Below, piece by piece: positions 1 through 9,265 of a stretch of 64,000 nt of DNA. A program made the translations under genes and the position numbers. The notes under the pieces are model-generated. The model was not told the DNA's origin. It worked only from the letters and a program-made list of their open reading frames with translations, and ran no database searches. This DNA comes from Chloroflexota bacterium (GTDB lineage: Bacteria > Chloroflexota > Chloroflexia > Thermomicrobiales > JADLAZ01): positions 1-64,000 of the forward strand of contig JADLAZ010000109.1 of assembly GCA_020849725.1 (NCBI GenBank), in the 5' to 3' direction. Each line of letters opens with the position of its first letter. The first letter of the stretch is position 1.

Positions 1-2
1 GC

Positions 3-557
3 GTGGATACGCTCGCCGGCAACAGCATGCTCATGCGCCGCGCCGTCATCGACCAGATCGGCTTCCTCGACCCAGCCTATGTCGCCTACTACGAGGAGAC
101 TGACTGGTGCGCGCGGGCGATCCGCGCCGACCACGATCTCCTCTACGAGCCAGCGGCAGTCATAGCCCACCGCGAGCAGGGCAGCGCCACGACGGCCTAC
201 CATGCGTATCATATGACCCGCAACCAACTTCGCTTTGCGCTGAAGAACGTCGAGCTGGCGCGCCTGCCTAGGGCACTCATCCTCGATCTGTGGGCGATCG
301 CCATCGACGGCGCGCGCGCAATGCGCGCGCAGCGCGCCGCGCTCGTGCCGGTACTGCTGAGCGCAGTCCTCTGGAATGTGCTGAACCTGCGCGCCACCAG
401 GGGCGCGCGCCGCCACGACGCCGCCCGGCTCGGGCCAGGCGCACGGCCCTACCTGGCATCACTGCCCCTGCGCAGCCACACCGCCGACGGTCGGGGCGGT
501 CTGCGGCCACCGCTCGACACGGCGCGCGGACCCGGGGCGCACCCGACCAAAGCCTGA
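3..557 (+). CDS. Family 2 glycosyltransferase, C-terminal part (cut by window edge)
   Basis: This is the 3' end of a gene that begins before the window; the frame is open from base 3. The visible part reads NSMLMRR, then a FLDPAYVAYYEETDWCARA stretch with an acidic EETD cluster. That is the typical end of the catalytic domain in rhamnosyltransferase-like family 2 glycosyltransferases, where the Glu/Asp pair is the catalytic base region. About 100 residues later a Leu/Trp/Ala-rich stretch (LDLWAIAID, VPVLLSAVLWNVLNL) could be a membrane-associated helix, followed by a low-complexity Arg/Pro/Gly tail. It likely transfers a sugar to a cell-surface glycan. Donor and acceptor cannot be told from the fragment. 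Confidence 0.7.
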   Translation: MDTLAGNSMLMRRAVIDQIGFLDPAYVAYYEETDWCARAIRADHDLLYEPAAVIAHREQGSATTAYHAYHMTRNQLRFALKNVELARLPRALILDLWAIAIDGARAMRAQRAALVPVLLSAVLWNVLNLRATRGARRHDAARLGPGARPYLASLPLRSHTADGRGGLRPPLDTARGPGAHPTKA

Positions 558-565
558 CGGTCCAT

Positions 566-584
566 GCCTCTGTCAGGCAGAGGC
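566..584 (+). terminator. Short hairpin after the glycosyltransferase stop
   Basis: GCCTCTG (566-572) pairs with CAGAGGC (578-584) around a five-base loop, nine bases after the stop codon. There is no run of T after it, so it is a terminator-like hairpin rather than a proven intrinsic terminator. Confidence 0.3.
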
Positions 585-640
585 GTGCAACAGATCAGGA
601 CCCCTCCCAGCGCCACCAACCCAAATGGCCTATCCGGACT

Positions 641-693
641 CGCCAGCGCCGGCCGATGTAGCAGGCTAGTCGTCTCTGCGGCCGGCGCTGGCG
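641..693. repeat. Perfect 15-bp inverted repeat with 23-base loop
   Basis: CGCCAGCGCCGGCCG at 641-655 is repeated exactly in reverse complement at 679-693. It fills the space between the glycosyltransferase stop and the DUF4388 start, ending 27 bases before that ATG. It could act as a terminator for the upstream gene, or as a leader hairpin or operator for the downstream gene. Confidence 0.6.
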
Positions 694-720
694 CATACCC
701 TCGGTACGGTAGGGAGCAGC

Positions 721-1905
721 ATGGACCGACGACCATCGGGTCCCCTGGTCGATACGACGCCGCCGGACCTGGTCGGCCAACTCGGCGCCTTCACGCTGTC
801 CGACATCCTGCAGATGCTCGGCTTCTCCGGCAAGACGGGCACCCTGACGCTCATCCAGGGGTGGAACACACGCACCATCTCGTTTCGGCAGGGCCGCCTG
901 TGCTACATCGCCGCCGGCACCCGCCTGCCAACCCGCCTGGACCTGCTCGTGCGCAGCGGCCACATCACGCGGACGCGTGTCGCCGCCATTAGTCATGGCT
1001 TGCGCAATGAGGCCGAAGTGGTGCGACGCCTGCTGGAGGCCGGCGATGTGACGCCGGCCGACATCCGTCGGTGCGTCGAGCGCCAACTGGAGAGTACGAT
1101 CTACAGCCTGTTTCTCTGGCGCAACTGCACCTTCACCTACCGAGCCGACGAGTTGGCCCTCGACGGAGGCGTGAGCGTCGATCTTGACAGCGAGCACCTG
1201 ATCATCGAGGGGACTCGTCGCGTCGACGAGTGGATCACAATAAGTCCGATCGTGCCGTCGGTCTTCATGATCTTCCAGCGTCGCGCCCGCATCGTGCCAG
1301 ACCTCAAGGACGACGAGGTCGCCGTCTATCACCGGGTTGACGGTGGGCGCGACGTCGTGACGATCGCCCAGGAGATCGGCCGCACGCAATTTGACACCGC
1401 CAAAGTCCTATACGCGCTGGTCAAGCGCGGCATCGTCGAGGCTGCACCGCCGAACAAGCTCAAGATCATCGCCCTCTTCACCCAGGCAGTCGAGGCGATT
1501 CACCTCAAGCTCATGATGTTCGGCCACTCGCGTGAGGCACTCGAGTTCCAGAATCAACTCAACCAGTTCGCCCGTGACAATCGCCTCAAAGTGCGCATGT
1601 CAGGCGGGCGAGTGGCACTCGGCGACCATGACACACCGATCGACGCCACCAGTCTCATCGACCTCTACAAGCTGTTCATCGGCATTCAGAACAACAAGTT
1701 CAGCAAGATCCTCGAGCCGGAGATCGTGACCGGCCTGATAGAGGGCCTGTACCGTCACACCGACCCGGAGTTCCAGTCGATGATGCGGATGTATGAGTTC
1801 GTCGAGATCGAGGGTCTGCTGTCAGTCGACCTGTTCGAAAACCTGCGCCAATCCGCGGCCAGCCCGGTGATCCGGTCGGTCACGGTGCAGCCAGTCGCCC
1901 GCTGA
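721..1905 (+). CDS. DUF4388 (PATAN-type) domain protein
   Basis: The protein has 394 residues. Residues about 15-130 match the DUF4388/PATAN pattern: LGAFTLSDILQMLGFSGKTG, then TLTLIQGWNTRTISFRQGRLCYI. Such domains occur in signalling and gliding/twitching-related proteins of Chloroflexota, Deinococcus-Thermus, cyanobacteria and myxobacteria, but their biochemical role is not settled. The central part (about 160-260) is a winged-helix-like segment resembling those that follow DUF4388 elsewhere (VDGGRDVVTIAQEIGRTQFD). The C-terminal 130 residues are helical and unassigned. The ATG is preceded by TAGGGAG. There is no signal peptide or membrane segment. Its 3' end overlaps the convergent DUF2851 gene by 26 bases. 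Confidence 0.75.
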   Translation: MDRRPSGPLVDTTPPDLVGQLGAFTLSDILQMLGFSGKTGTLTLIQGWNTRTISFRQGRLCYIAAGTRLPTRLDLLVRSGHITRTRVAAISHGLRNEAEVVRRLLEAGDVTPADIRRCVERQLESTIYSLFLWRNCTFTYRADELALDGGVSVDLDSEHLIIEGTRRVDEWITISPIVPSVFMIFQRRARIVPDLKDDEVAVYHRVDGGRDVVTIAQEIGRTQFDTAKVLYALVKRGIVEAAPPNKLKIIALFTQAVEAIHLKLMMFGHSREALEFQNQLNQFARDNRLKVRMSGGRVALGDHDTPIDATSLIDLYKLFIGIQNNKFSKILEPEIVTGLIEGLYRHTDPEFQSMMRMYEFVEIEGLLSVDLFENLRQSAASPVIRSVTVQPVAR

Positions 1906-3220
1906 CGGCTGCAGCCACCGGGCACTCGTAGCAGCGCCGCGCCACGCACCACTGCCCATAGAGGTGGAGCAGGCCCTGGTGTTCAAGAGCCGTTCGCACC
2001 CGCAGGCGTGGCGTGCCCCCGAACTGAGCCAGCATCGCCGCGGCCGGCTGGCTGAGAGCGCCGGCCGGAAGGCGCGCCGCCAGCGCTTCGGCGGCGGCGA
2101 CCGCAGCCAGGTCACCCGCGTGCGCGGCACGCGCCATAGCATGCACGATAGTGACATTGACGGCGATGTCGATCGCGCGGTCGCGACCGATCAGTGCGGT
2201 CGCCGCTGGCGTCGAGGGCGCAGTCCAGTCAGCGACCACACAAGCCGCCGTGACGGCGTCGGGCGATCCGTTGGCGGTCTCAGTCAGCGCAAGCAGCCGA
2301 CCCGGCAGTAGCGACGGCCCCGCGCGCGCCAGCAGAGCCGCCAGCCCCAGCAACCGGCGGGCGGGGTGGTTCTGCGGGCGCACGCGCGCCAGATTCCAGG
2401 CCGGTGATCCGGCCGGCAACTGCCACGGTCCGTCATGCCGCGTCCACGCACTGGCCAGTGCCTCAGTCAGCGCTGGCGGCAGCGCCAGCCCGGCCGAACT
2501 GCGCCAGGACAGGAAGCCGGCGGCGCCAAGCAGCACGGCCGCCATGCGCACCCGCGCCGCTTCGATCGGCAGTCCGAAGACGAGGGCATCCAGCATTGCC
2601 AGTGGCAGGTGCGCCGCCAGCGCGCGAAAGGCGGCGCGGTTGTGGGCGTAGCCCAGCGCGTCAGCCAGGTTGACGAAGAAGCTCTGATCGCGGGCCTCGG
2701 TGGCATAGCCGGCCTCGACCACGGCCGCCTTCTGGCGCAGACGCTGCAACCCGGCCGCGCGCACGGTAGCCAGCAATCGCCCCGGGTCCGTCGTGACGAC
2801 GTGGCTCGCGCACGGTCCATCACCGAGCGCTCCGAGCGGAAGGACGGCCGGCGCCGCGAACTGTTCAACCGGCGCCGGCAGCAACAGCGCTAACGCCATC
2901 TGCGGCACGACCTCGCCGCCGGGTCGCCGGCATACCGCTGGCTGCTCATCAAAGGTCACATGCAGCACGACCGCGGCATAGCGCCGGTCGTGCTCGTGGC
3001 CGTGGGCGGCCCAATCTGACCCTCGCACGTGGATCTCGATGTCACCACGCACCAGCGGGCCATCATCGAAGACCAGCAGCGCATCACGAAAATCGGGGCC
3101 AAGGCCGTGCGTCCAGCGGCCGCGATAGACGACGCGCACCGCTCGCCCGTCGAGCGTGCGGAGCGCGTCGCGCCGCAGCCACTGCGCTTGCCAGATGGCG
3201 CTCACCGTTTCCTCACGCAT
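1880..3220 (-). CDS. DUF2851 family protein
   Basis: The predicted 446-residue protein starts MREETVSAIWQAQWLR and contains the family signature in which a RVVYRGRWTHGLGPDFRDALLVFDD-type segment is followed by GDIEIHVRGSDWAAHGHEHD and YAAVVLHVTFDE (residues about 25-100). DUF2851 proteins of about 420-450 residues are scattered in Bacteroidetes and Chloroflexota and have no known function. The conserved Asp/Glu/His residues (DIEIHV, SDW, HxHD) suggest a nuclease-like metal centre, which is inference only. The frame stays open upstream to 3337, but the ATG at 3220 is where similarity to the family begins. The gene is convergent with the DUF4388 gene and divergent from obg. Confidence 0.75.
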   Translation of the reverse strand: MREETVSAIWQAQWLRRDALRTLDGRAVRVVYRGRWTHGLGPDFRDALLVFDDGPLVRGDIEIHVRGSDWAAHGHEHDRRYAAVVLHVTFDEQPAVCRRPGGEVVPQMALALLLPAPVEQFAAPAVLPLGALGDGPCASHVVTTDPGRLLATVRAAGLQRLRQKAAVVEAGYATEARDQSFFVNLADALGYAHNRAAFRALAAHLPLAMLDALVFGLPIEAARVRMAAVLLGAAGFLSWRSSAGLALPPALTEALASAWTRHDGPWQLPAGSPAWNLARVRPQNHPARRLLGLAALLARAGPSLLPGRLLALTETANGSPDAVTAACVVADWTAPSTPAATALIGRDRAIDIAVNVTIVHAMARAAHAGDLAAVAAAEALAARLPAGALSQPAAAMLAQFGGTPRLRVRTALEHQGLLHLYGQWCVARRCYECPVAAAVSGRLAAP

Positions 3221-3288
3221 CCGCCCGGACCCCTTTGCCCGCGCGGGACGGCTGGGCCGTGGCGTGGGCACGAAGTGTGCGCGACCGG

Positions 3289-3294
3289 TAGACT
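3289..3294 (+). promoter_or_regulatory. Candidate -10 element for obg
   Basis: TAGACT lies 56 bases before the obg ATG in the divergent intergenic space. No convincing -35 is seen, so this is a weak call. Confidence 0.3.
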
Positions 3295-3350
3295 CAGGGC
3301 CATCGCCACATTCGGCGACGAGGCCCCGATGAGCCACCGGGGAGAGTGGG

Positions 3351-4757
3351 ATGTACGATCACGCGCGCATTTTCGTCAAGGCCGGCGATGGCGGTGACGG
3401 CCTGGCAAGTTTTCGTCGCGAGAAGTTCGTGCCGTTGGGCGGACCCGACGGTGGCGATGGCGGGTCGGGCGGTCATATCTTCCTGGAAGTGACGAACGAG
3501 TTGAACACACTGTTGCCGTTCAAGTACGAAACGCACTTCCGCGCCGAGCGCGGCGGCAGTGGCCGCAAGAGCAAACGCCACGGCAAGCAGGGCCAGGACC
3601 GGTTCATCCCGGTGCCGCCAGGCACCGTCGTCATCGATGACGACAGTGGCGAGTCAGTGGCTGATCTCCTGGTGCCCGGCGACCGGCTGCGCGTGGCGCG
3701 CGGCGGGCGCGGTGGCCTCGGCAACCCGCACTTCGCCACCTCCACGCATCAGGCGCCGCGGCTGGCCGAGCATGGCGAGCCGGGTGAGGAGCGCTGGTTG
3801 CGCCTGGAACTGAAGCTGATCGCCGACGTCGGCCTGGTCGGCTTCCCGAACGCCGGCAAGTCGACATTGCTCAGCGCCATCAGTGCTGCGCGACCGAAGA
3901 TCGCGCCGTACCCGTTCACGACCGTCGAGCCGAACCTGGGCGTCGTCGAGCTAGAGCACGAGACATTCGTCGTCGCCGACATCCCCGGCTTGATCGAGGG
4001 CGCCCACCGTGGCGTCGGCCTAGGCGACCAGTTCCTCCGCCATGTCGAGCGGACGCGGGTGTTGATCCACGTCCTGGATGCCTCCGGCCAGGAGGCCCGC
4101 GACCCACTCGACGACTTTCGAATCATCCGCGAGGACCTGCGGCTGTATGACCCGACGCTGGTGATGCGGCCGACCGTCGTCGCGCTCAACAAGATCGATC
4201 TGCCGGAGGCGCAGGCCAACCTACCCCACCTCCAGACGGCGCTGGCGGCTGCCGGGCATGCCATATTCCCCATCAGTGCTGCCACGGGCGACGGCGTGCG
4301 CCCACTGCTCTACGCGGTGCTCGCCCTCCTCCATGCCCATCCCAAGCCTGCGCCGCAGCGTGCCGTCGACCAACCAATGGTCGCGCCGCTCGACGGTGAT
4401 GACCGGCGCTGGCACGTGACGCAACTGAGCGCGCACCACTGGCAGGTGACAGGCGGCCGGATCGAACGCCTGGTGAAGATGACGGACTTCGCCAGCGAGG
4501 AAGCGGGCGCCCGCCTCCAGCGCGTGCTGGCCCAATCCGGCATCAGCGGTCGTCTGACGCACGAGGGCATTCAACCCGGCGACATTGTCCATATCGCCGG
4601 CAACGAACTGATGTGGGACCAGGATGCGTACGAGGCCCAGCAGGCGGCGCTGGCCGCAGCACGCCTGGTCGACCAGCCCACCACCGGCAAGCGCCGGCCG
4701 GCCCCGCGGCGACGCACCGCTGCCGAGCGCCGCGCCGACCGGCGGTCGAGCACGTGA
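3351..4757 (+). CDS. obg: Obg family GTPase (CgtA)
   Basis: A 468-residue GTPase for late assembly of the large ribosomal subunit. The Gly-rich Obg fold is at residues 1-158 ([23 protein letters not shown]). The G domain follows with G1 GFPNAGKST (164-172), G3 DIPGLIEG (210-217), G4 NKID (280-283) and G5 ISAAT (308-312). The OCT domain is at about 350-420 ([19 protein letters not shown]), followed by a basic tail (residues about 445-468). The ATG at 3351 is preceded by GGGGAGAG at a good distance. Length and domain order are normal for the family. It is followed by the penicillin-binding protein gene on the same strand but with its own promoter-like element. Confidence 0.97.
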   Translation: MYDHARIFVKAGDGGDGLASFRREKFVPLGGPDGGDGGSGGHIFLEVTNELNTLLPFKYETHFRAERGGSGRKSKRHGKQGQDRFIPVPPGTVVIDDDSGESVADLLVPGDRLRVARGGRGGLGNPHFATSTHQAPRLAEHGEPGEERWLRLELKLIADVGLVGFPNAGKSTLLSAISAARPKIAPYPFTTVEPNLGVVELEHETFVVADIPGLIEGAHRGVGLGDQFLRHVERTRVLIHVLDASGQEARDPLDDFRIIREDLRLYDPTLVMRPTVVALNKIDLPEAQANLPHLQTALAAAGHAIFPISAATGDGVRPLLYAVLALLHAHPKPAPQRAVDQPMVAPLDGDDRRWHVTQLSAHHWQVTGGRIERLVKMTDFASEEAGARLQRVLAQSGISGRLTHEGIQPGDIVHIAGNELMWDQDAYEAQQAALAAARLVDQPTTGKRRPAPRRRTAAERRADRRSST

Positions 4758-4805
4758 CAGAGACCGACGAGCGAACCGGTACACGCCGGTCGGACGTTAG
4801 CCATA

Positions 4806-4814
4806 TGGTAGAAT
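4806..4814 (+). promoter_or_regulatory. Extended -10 promoter (TGGTAGAAT) for the PBP gene
   Basis: TGG followed by TAGAAT fits an extended -10 element, 74 bases before the chosen ATG. No good -35 is present, as is usual for extended -10 promoters. Confidence 0.45.
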
Positions 4815-4887
4815 CCGGCCGCCAGACGGTCACGGCGTGCGCCGCTGTCCGCTCCCACCGATCCCACTGGCGAGGTGGCGCTTCCCA

Positions 4888-7680
4888 ATGAGTCACGGCC
4901 GCATCGGGCGGGTGCGCCAGCAGCGCCTCCGCGACGAACCAGCCTCCGCCCGTCAGCGCCGGCTCGCAGCCGGGCGGCACATGCCGCCGCTCCTGTTGGC
5001 CCGACGCGCGCGCCGCAACCCGCTCAACCTACTGCTGAGCGCCGTCCTCAGTCTGGTCATCGTCGTGGTCGGCGTGTTCGGCGGTCTGTTCGGCCTCAGC
5101 GTCGTCGGCGCCGCCGGCACCTACTTCTACTTCACGCGCGACCTGCCGTCGCTCGATCAGGTGCGCACGGCCTCGTTTGAGACGACCAAGATCTACGACC
5201 GCAACTGGAATCTGCTGTACGAGGTGGCCGACCAGAAGACGGGCTGGCGCACACACATCACCCTCGAAGAGATGAGTCCGTGGGTGACCAAGGGCACTAT
5301 CGCCGTCGAGGATGCGACGTTCTACGACAACCCTGGCATCGACGTGCGCAGCATCGCCCGCGCGGTCTATATCAACCTCAGTGGCATCGGCTCGTCCGGC
5401 GGCTCAACCATCACCATGCAACTGGTGCGCAACGTCCTGCCGCTGGAAGGGGCCTTCGAAGTCAGCTACACGCGCAAGGTCAAGGAGTCGATCCTCGCGC
5501 TCGAGTTCGCCCGCCGGTACTCGAAGGACGAGATCCTCGAGATGTATCTCAACGAGGTCTACTACGGCAACCGAGCCTATGGGATCGAAGCGGCCGCCCA
5601 GGTCTACTTCGGCAAGCTCGCCCACGATCTCGACCTGGCCGAGGCATCGCTGTTGGTGGGCTTGCCGCAGGCGCCGTCGGTGTACGATCCGACCCAGAAC
5701 TACAAGGCCGCCCAGGGCCGCCAGGAAGTCGTGCTGGACAATATGGTCAAGCAGGGCTACATCACCGAGGCCCAGGCGGCGGCCGCACTCCAGACCGACC
5801 TGCAGGCGCGGCTGGTCAATCGGGATACCCGCACGCTGCGCGCGCCGCACTTCGTCAACTACGTCATGGGCGTCCTCGAGCAGCGCTACGGCGCTGAGAC
5901 GGCCACGCGCGGCGGCCTGATCGTCCAGACAACGCTCGACCTACCGACCCAGGAAATGGCCCAGGGCGTCGTCCACGACCACGTCGAGACACTCAAGTCA
6001 CGCAACGGCACGAATGGCGCGCTGGTGGCGATCCAGCCGTGGTCGGGCCAGATCATCGCCATGGTCGGCTCGGCTGACTACTACGACACTGCCATCGACG
6101 GCCAGGTCAACGTAGCCACACGCGAGCGCCAACCCGGCTCCGCCTTCAAACCGATCTCCTACGCGGCGGCGATGATGAAGGGCTGGTCGCCGAGTACGGT
6201 CATCATCGACGCGATGGCCAAGTATCCCTCGATCCCTGGCTCAACCCAGTGCAATGGTGTCGTCAAGACGACCGAGAAATGCTATATACCGGAGAATTTC
6301 GACTTCAAATATAGTGGGCCGGTGAGCGTGCGCGAGGCGCTGGGCCGGTCGCTGAACATCCCGGCCGTCAAGGCGATCAAGTTCGCCGGTATTGCCGAGA
6401 CGATCAATCTGGCGCATGCGATGGGGATCAAGACCGGTCTGTGGCGCGGCCTCGACTTCTACGGTCTGGCGATCACCCTGGGTGGCGGCGAGGTGCAGCC
6501 GCTGGAGCTGGCGGCGGCCTATGCCACCTTCGCCAATGGCGGCGTCCACGTGCCGACGACCCCGTTTCTCAAAGTCACCGACGGCTCCGGCCGCGTGCTG
6601 GAGGAGTTCAGCCCGAACCGCCTCGGCGGCCGGCAAGTGCTGACACCCGAAGTGGCCTACATGATGACCGATGTGCTCAAGGACAACTCGGCCCGCACGC
6701 GCACGTTCGGCGCTGGCAGCGTCCTCAACCTGCGCGCCCGACCCGCCGCCGCAAAGACCGGCTCGACGACGGACAACCGTGACGGCTGGACGGCGGGCTA
6801 CACGACCGAGTTGAGCGTGGCGGTGTGGGTGGGCAACTCGAACAATTCGCCGACCCAGAAGCTGGACGGTGTCGTCTCGGCGGGCCCAATCTGGAGCAAG
6901 TTCCTGACCAGCGTCTACACCGATGATGCACTGAAGGCGCACTACGCCGACGCAAAGACGCTCGCGGGCCGCGACGGCAAGCCATTACCCGAGGATTGGG
7001 CGCGGCCAGCCAGCATCGTCGAGGCGACCGTCTGCACGATCGACGGCCGGCTGGCGCCATCCGGCGTCAAGGCGATCTTCCCGCGCAACGCGGCGCCGAC
7101 GCGTCGCTGCGGCGAACTGACCCCCGACGATATGAAGGAACTGCAGGAGGGACTGCAGGCACTGCGGCAGATGCCTGACCGATTCTTCGAGGACGGCCGC
7201 TCCAAGATGTACCAGTTGTCGGGCATCGCCCGCACCGGCACGACCCGCCCCAGCCTGCCCGGCCTGGCCGTGCCGACCCTGCCGGCGGCCGACCCGCTCG
7301 CACCGACGCCCGCACCGACCGTGGTCGGGGATGGACCGGCCGGCGACGAGGACGAGGATGAGCCGGCCACAACGGCCACGCCCGGTTCACGCCCGCCGCC
7401 AGCTGCGTCAACGCCGGCGGCACGCCCGACCCAGGCGCCGGCGCGGGTCACGACGGTGGCGGTGCCGAACGTGTTTGGGCTGTCCGAGGCCGAGGCGCAG
7501 CGGCGCATCCGCGCCGCTGGACTGGCGGTACGCACCGTCTACCAACGGCAGAAGGATATGCCACCGGGGGTCAGCGTCACCATCGTGCCGGTCGGCAGCG
7601 TCCTGTCGGCGACGCCAACTTATGGCACAGCCGTCGAGCGGGGAACCGTCATTGTCATCGCCGTTCGTGCCCGCGAGTAG
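4888..7680 (+). CDS. Class A penicillin-binding protein with PASTA tail
   Basis: The 930-residue protein polymerises and crosslinks peptidoglycan. A basic cytoplasmic N-terminus is followed by one membrane helix (about 48-80). The family 51 glycosyltransferase domain has the catalytic IAVEDATFYDNPG (Glu141) and GGSTITMQL (172-180). The transpeptidase domain has the SxxK box at Ser418-Lys421 (GSAFKP), SLN at 488-490 and KTGST at 623-627. A Pro/Thr/Ala-rich linker leads to one C-terminal PASTA domain (VPNVFGLSEAEAQRRI onward, about 862-930). The ATG at 4888 has GAGGTGG about nine bases upstream; an upstream in-frame start at 4837 lacks such a site. The family is PBP1A/PBP1-like. PASTA domains on class A PBPs are common in Gram-positive-type walls. 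Confidence 0.95.
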   Translation: MSHGRIGRVRQQRLRDEPASARQRRLAAGRHMPPLLLARRARRNPLNLLLSAVLSLVIVVVGVFGGLFGLSVVGAAGTYFYFTRDLPSLDQVRTASFETTKIYDRNWNLLYEVADQKTGWRTHITLEEMSPWVTKGTIAVEDATFYDNPGIDVRSIARAVYINLSGIGSSGGSTITMQLVRNVLPLEGAFEVSYTRKVKESILALEFARRYSKDEILEMYLNEVYYGNRAYGIEAAAQVYFGKLAHDLDLAEASLLVGLPQAPSVYDPTQNYKAAQGRQEVVLDNMVKQGYITEAQAAAALQTDLQARLVNRDTRTLRAPHFVNYVMGVLEQRYGAETATRGGLIVQTTLDLPTQEMAQGVVHDHVETLKSRNGTNGALVAIQPWSGQIIAMVGSADYYDTAIDGQVNVATRERQPGSAFKPISYAAAMMKGWSPSTVIIDAMAKYPSIPGSTQCNGVVKTTEKCYIPENFDFKYSGPVSVREALGRSLNIPAVKAIKFAGIAETINLAHAMGIKTGLWRGLDFYGLAITLGGGEVQPLELAAAYATFANGGVHVPTTPFLKVTDGSGRVLEEFSPNRLGGRQVLTPEVAYMMTDVLKDNSARTRTFGAGSVLNLRARPAAAKTGSTTDNRDGWTAGYTTELSVAVWVGNSNNSPTQKLDGVVSAGPIWSKFLTSVYTDDALKAHYADAKTLAGRDGKPLPEDWARPASIVEATVCTIDGRLAPSGVKAIFPRNAAPTRRCGELTPDDMKELQEGLQALRQMPDRFFEDGRSKMYQLSGIARTGTTRPSLPGLAVPTLPAADPLAPTPAPTVVGDGPAGDEDEDEPATTATPGSRPPPAASTPAARPTQAPARVTTVAVPNVFGLSEAEAQRRIRAAGLAVRTVYQRQKDMPPGVSVTIVPVGSVLSATPTYGTAVERGTVIVIAVRARE

Positions 7681-8323
7681 CGCCGCCGACGGCATCAGGT
7701 CGCTGGCTGACGCCGTCGCCGCCTGCCGCCGGTGCCAGGCGGCCGGACACCTGGTCATCGCCACGCCCCACCTATTGGGACTGGGTCGGCTGCAAGCCGC
7801 GCCGCCGAATCAGTCGCCCCGATTGGTCGCCATCGGTCAGGCTCCGGGCCGCCATGCCGGCCGCCATGCCGATCCGCGCCTGGCGCTCTACGGGCGCGCC
7901 CTCGGCCGCTGGCTGGCGCAGGCTGGCTTCGACGGCGAGAATCCGCTGGCCGCCGTCCACCTGACCGCACTGACACGCTGCTTTCCGGGGCCGAGCCAGC
8001 ATGGCAACGGCGACCGCGCGCCATCGCGCGCTGAGATCGCGCTCTGCCGCGACTACCTGACCACCGAGTTGGCGCTGTTGCGGCCGCCGGCCGTGCTGCT
8101 CGTCGGCGGGCTGGCCGTGGCGGCCTTCGGCGGGCGCGGCTCTCTAACCGAGGCCATCGGCATCGGGTGGGAGCGCGACGGCGTGCGCTACCTACCGCTG
8201 CCGCACCCGTCAGGCGCGTCGCGCTGGCACAACCAGCCGGCCAATCGGGCCGCCCTCGACCGCGCCCTGGCGCTGCTCAGCAGCTGGCGCGTCGAGTTGG
8301 CCCTCGATGCCGTGACGGCGTAG
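7622..8323 (+). CDS. Iron-sulfur uracil-DNA glycosylase family protein
   Basis: A DNA-repair enzyme of about 233 residues that removes uracil from DNA. Four cysteines (35, 38, 120, 142) are placed as in the [4Fe-4S] families 4 and 5 (CxxC, long gap, two single Cys). Motif 1 reads AIGQAPG (70-76), close to the GEAPG of family 4 but with Gln in place of the usual Glu; the segment after it lacks the usual GxxED. Motif 2 is HPSG (195-198). These deviations place it as a divergent member rather than a textbook family 4 enzyme. The start is uncertain: ATG 7622, TTG 7652 (GGGGA upstream) or GTG 7667. All of them overlap the end of the PBP gene, so translation is probably coupled. Confidence 0.75.
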   Translation: MAQPSSGEPSLSSPFVPASSAADGIRSLADAVAACRRCQAAGHLVIATPHLLGLGRLQAAPPNQSPRLVAIGQAPGRHAGRHADPRLALYGRALGRWLAQAGFDGENPLAAVHLTALTRCFPGPSQHGNGDRAPSRAEIALCRDYLTTELALLRPPAVLLVGGLAVAAFGGRGSLTEAIGIGWERDGVRYLPLPHPSGASRWHNQPANRAALDRALALLSSWRVELALDAVTA

Positions 8324-8352
8324 ACCCGGCGCTGGTGAGTATCATCCCCTCG

Positions 8353-9237
8353 TTAGCCGAGCGGCGCGCCCTCGTCCGTGACCCACCAGCGCCGGCGGCC
8401 ATCGGCCTGACGCGCGGTGTGGACGTCCTGGCGCGGCCGGATCTCGCGCTGGCGGAACTCGTCGATAAAGCCGGCCAGCTTGCGGCTTGCCGCTTCGAAC
8501 ACCAGCCGACCCTTATCGGCTGTCGCCAGCGTCGCGTCACCTTGCACGCCGGTCACGCCGTTGCGGCTCCACCACTCCTGGAAGAAGACCGGCGCGCCGC
8601 GCTGCAACTCCCAGAAGATGTGCGGCGAGCGTTGGACCTCATCCATCGTCCGGACCGCCTTGCTCATGTCGACCAGGTCAGGCCGCAGGTGCAGCACCAT
8701 CGACGTTTCTAACTCGCAGGCGTGCGAGAAGCCGCCTGGCCAGGCCGACTCACGCCAGGCCAGGTCCTGGTCGTCCAGCAGCGACCACCAGGCTAACCCA
8801 CAGCAGATCGACGGCGTCTGATTGGTGATCAGCCGCGCCGAGACGTCGGTAAAGGGCATGTTCGAGCCGTGGCCGTTGAGAATGATGATTCGCTGGAAGC
8901 CGTGGTGGGCTAGGCTGCGCCCGATGTCGACCATGTAGCGGATGATCGTGTCGGCGCTGATGGCGATCGTACCCGGCAGGTCCATGTGGTGCTCGTTGAA
9001 CGAGTAGACGACCGGATGCAGCAGCACCGCCCGCGGCGGCGCGGCCTGGTCCGACTGGCTGGCGCACACCTGCTCGACGGCCGATCGGCCGACACTGCCG
9101 GCGCACAGGTAGTCAACCATCAGCGGCAGGTGCGGGCCGTGCTGCTCGGTTGTGCCGAACGGGATCACCGCCACCGCGCCCGCTGCCGCTGCCGCATCCG
9201 TCTCGGCCCAGGTCATCTCCTCGTACAGGTACTTCAT
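8353..9237 (-). CDS. Creatininase family hydrolase
   Basis: A 294-residue metal-dependent amidohydrolase of the creatininase/FAPy-deformylase superfamily. The metal-binding pattern is visible: PFGTTEQHGPHLPL (Glu31, His33), VDYL (Asp42), ILNGHGSN, and SHACELETS, whose Glu is the expected last ligand. The ATG at 9237 has GGGAGG six bases upstream; the longer frame from 9675 is only read-through. It lies 28 bases downstream of the glycosidase-like gene on the same strand, so the two are probably co-transcribed. Members act on creatinine, mycofactocin precursor, formamidopyrimidine and other cyclic amides. The substrate here is unknown. Confidence 0.85.
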   Translation of the reverse strand: MKYLYEEMTWAETDAAAAAGAVAVIPFGTTEQHGPHLPLMVDYLCAGSVGRSAVEQVCASQSDQAAPPRAVLLHPVVYSFNEHHMDLPGTIAISADTIIRYMVDIGRSLAHHGFQRIIILNGHGSNMPFTDVSARLITNQTPSICCGLAWWSLLDDQDLAWRESAWPGGFSHACELETSMVLHLRPDLVDMSKAVRTMDEVQRSPHIFWELQRGAPVFFQEWWSRNGVTGVQGDATLATADKGRLVFEAASRKLAGFIDEFRQREIRPRQDVHTARQADGRRRWWVTDEGAPLG

Positions 9238-9265
9238 CAACCGTCCTCCCTGCGTCTGCCGTAGC

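Noticed and set aside
595..1389. A 264-codon minus-strand frame across the DUF4388 gene
   Set aside because: It is antisense to a clear coding frame with family similarity and has no start signals.
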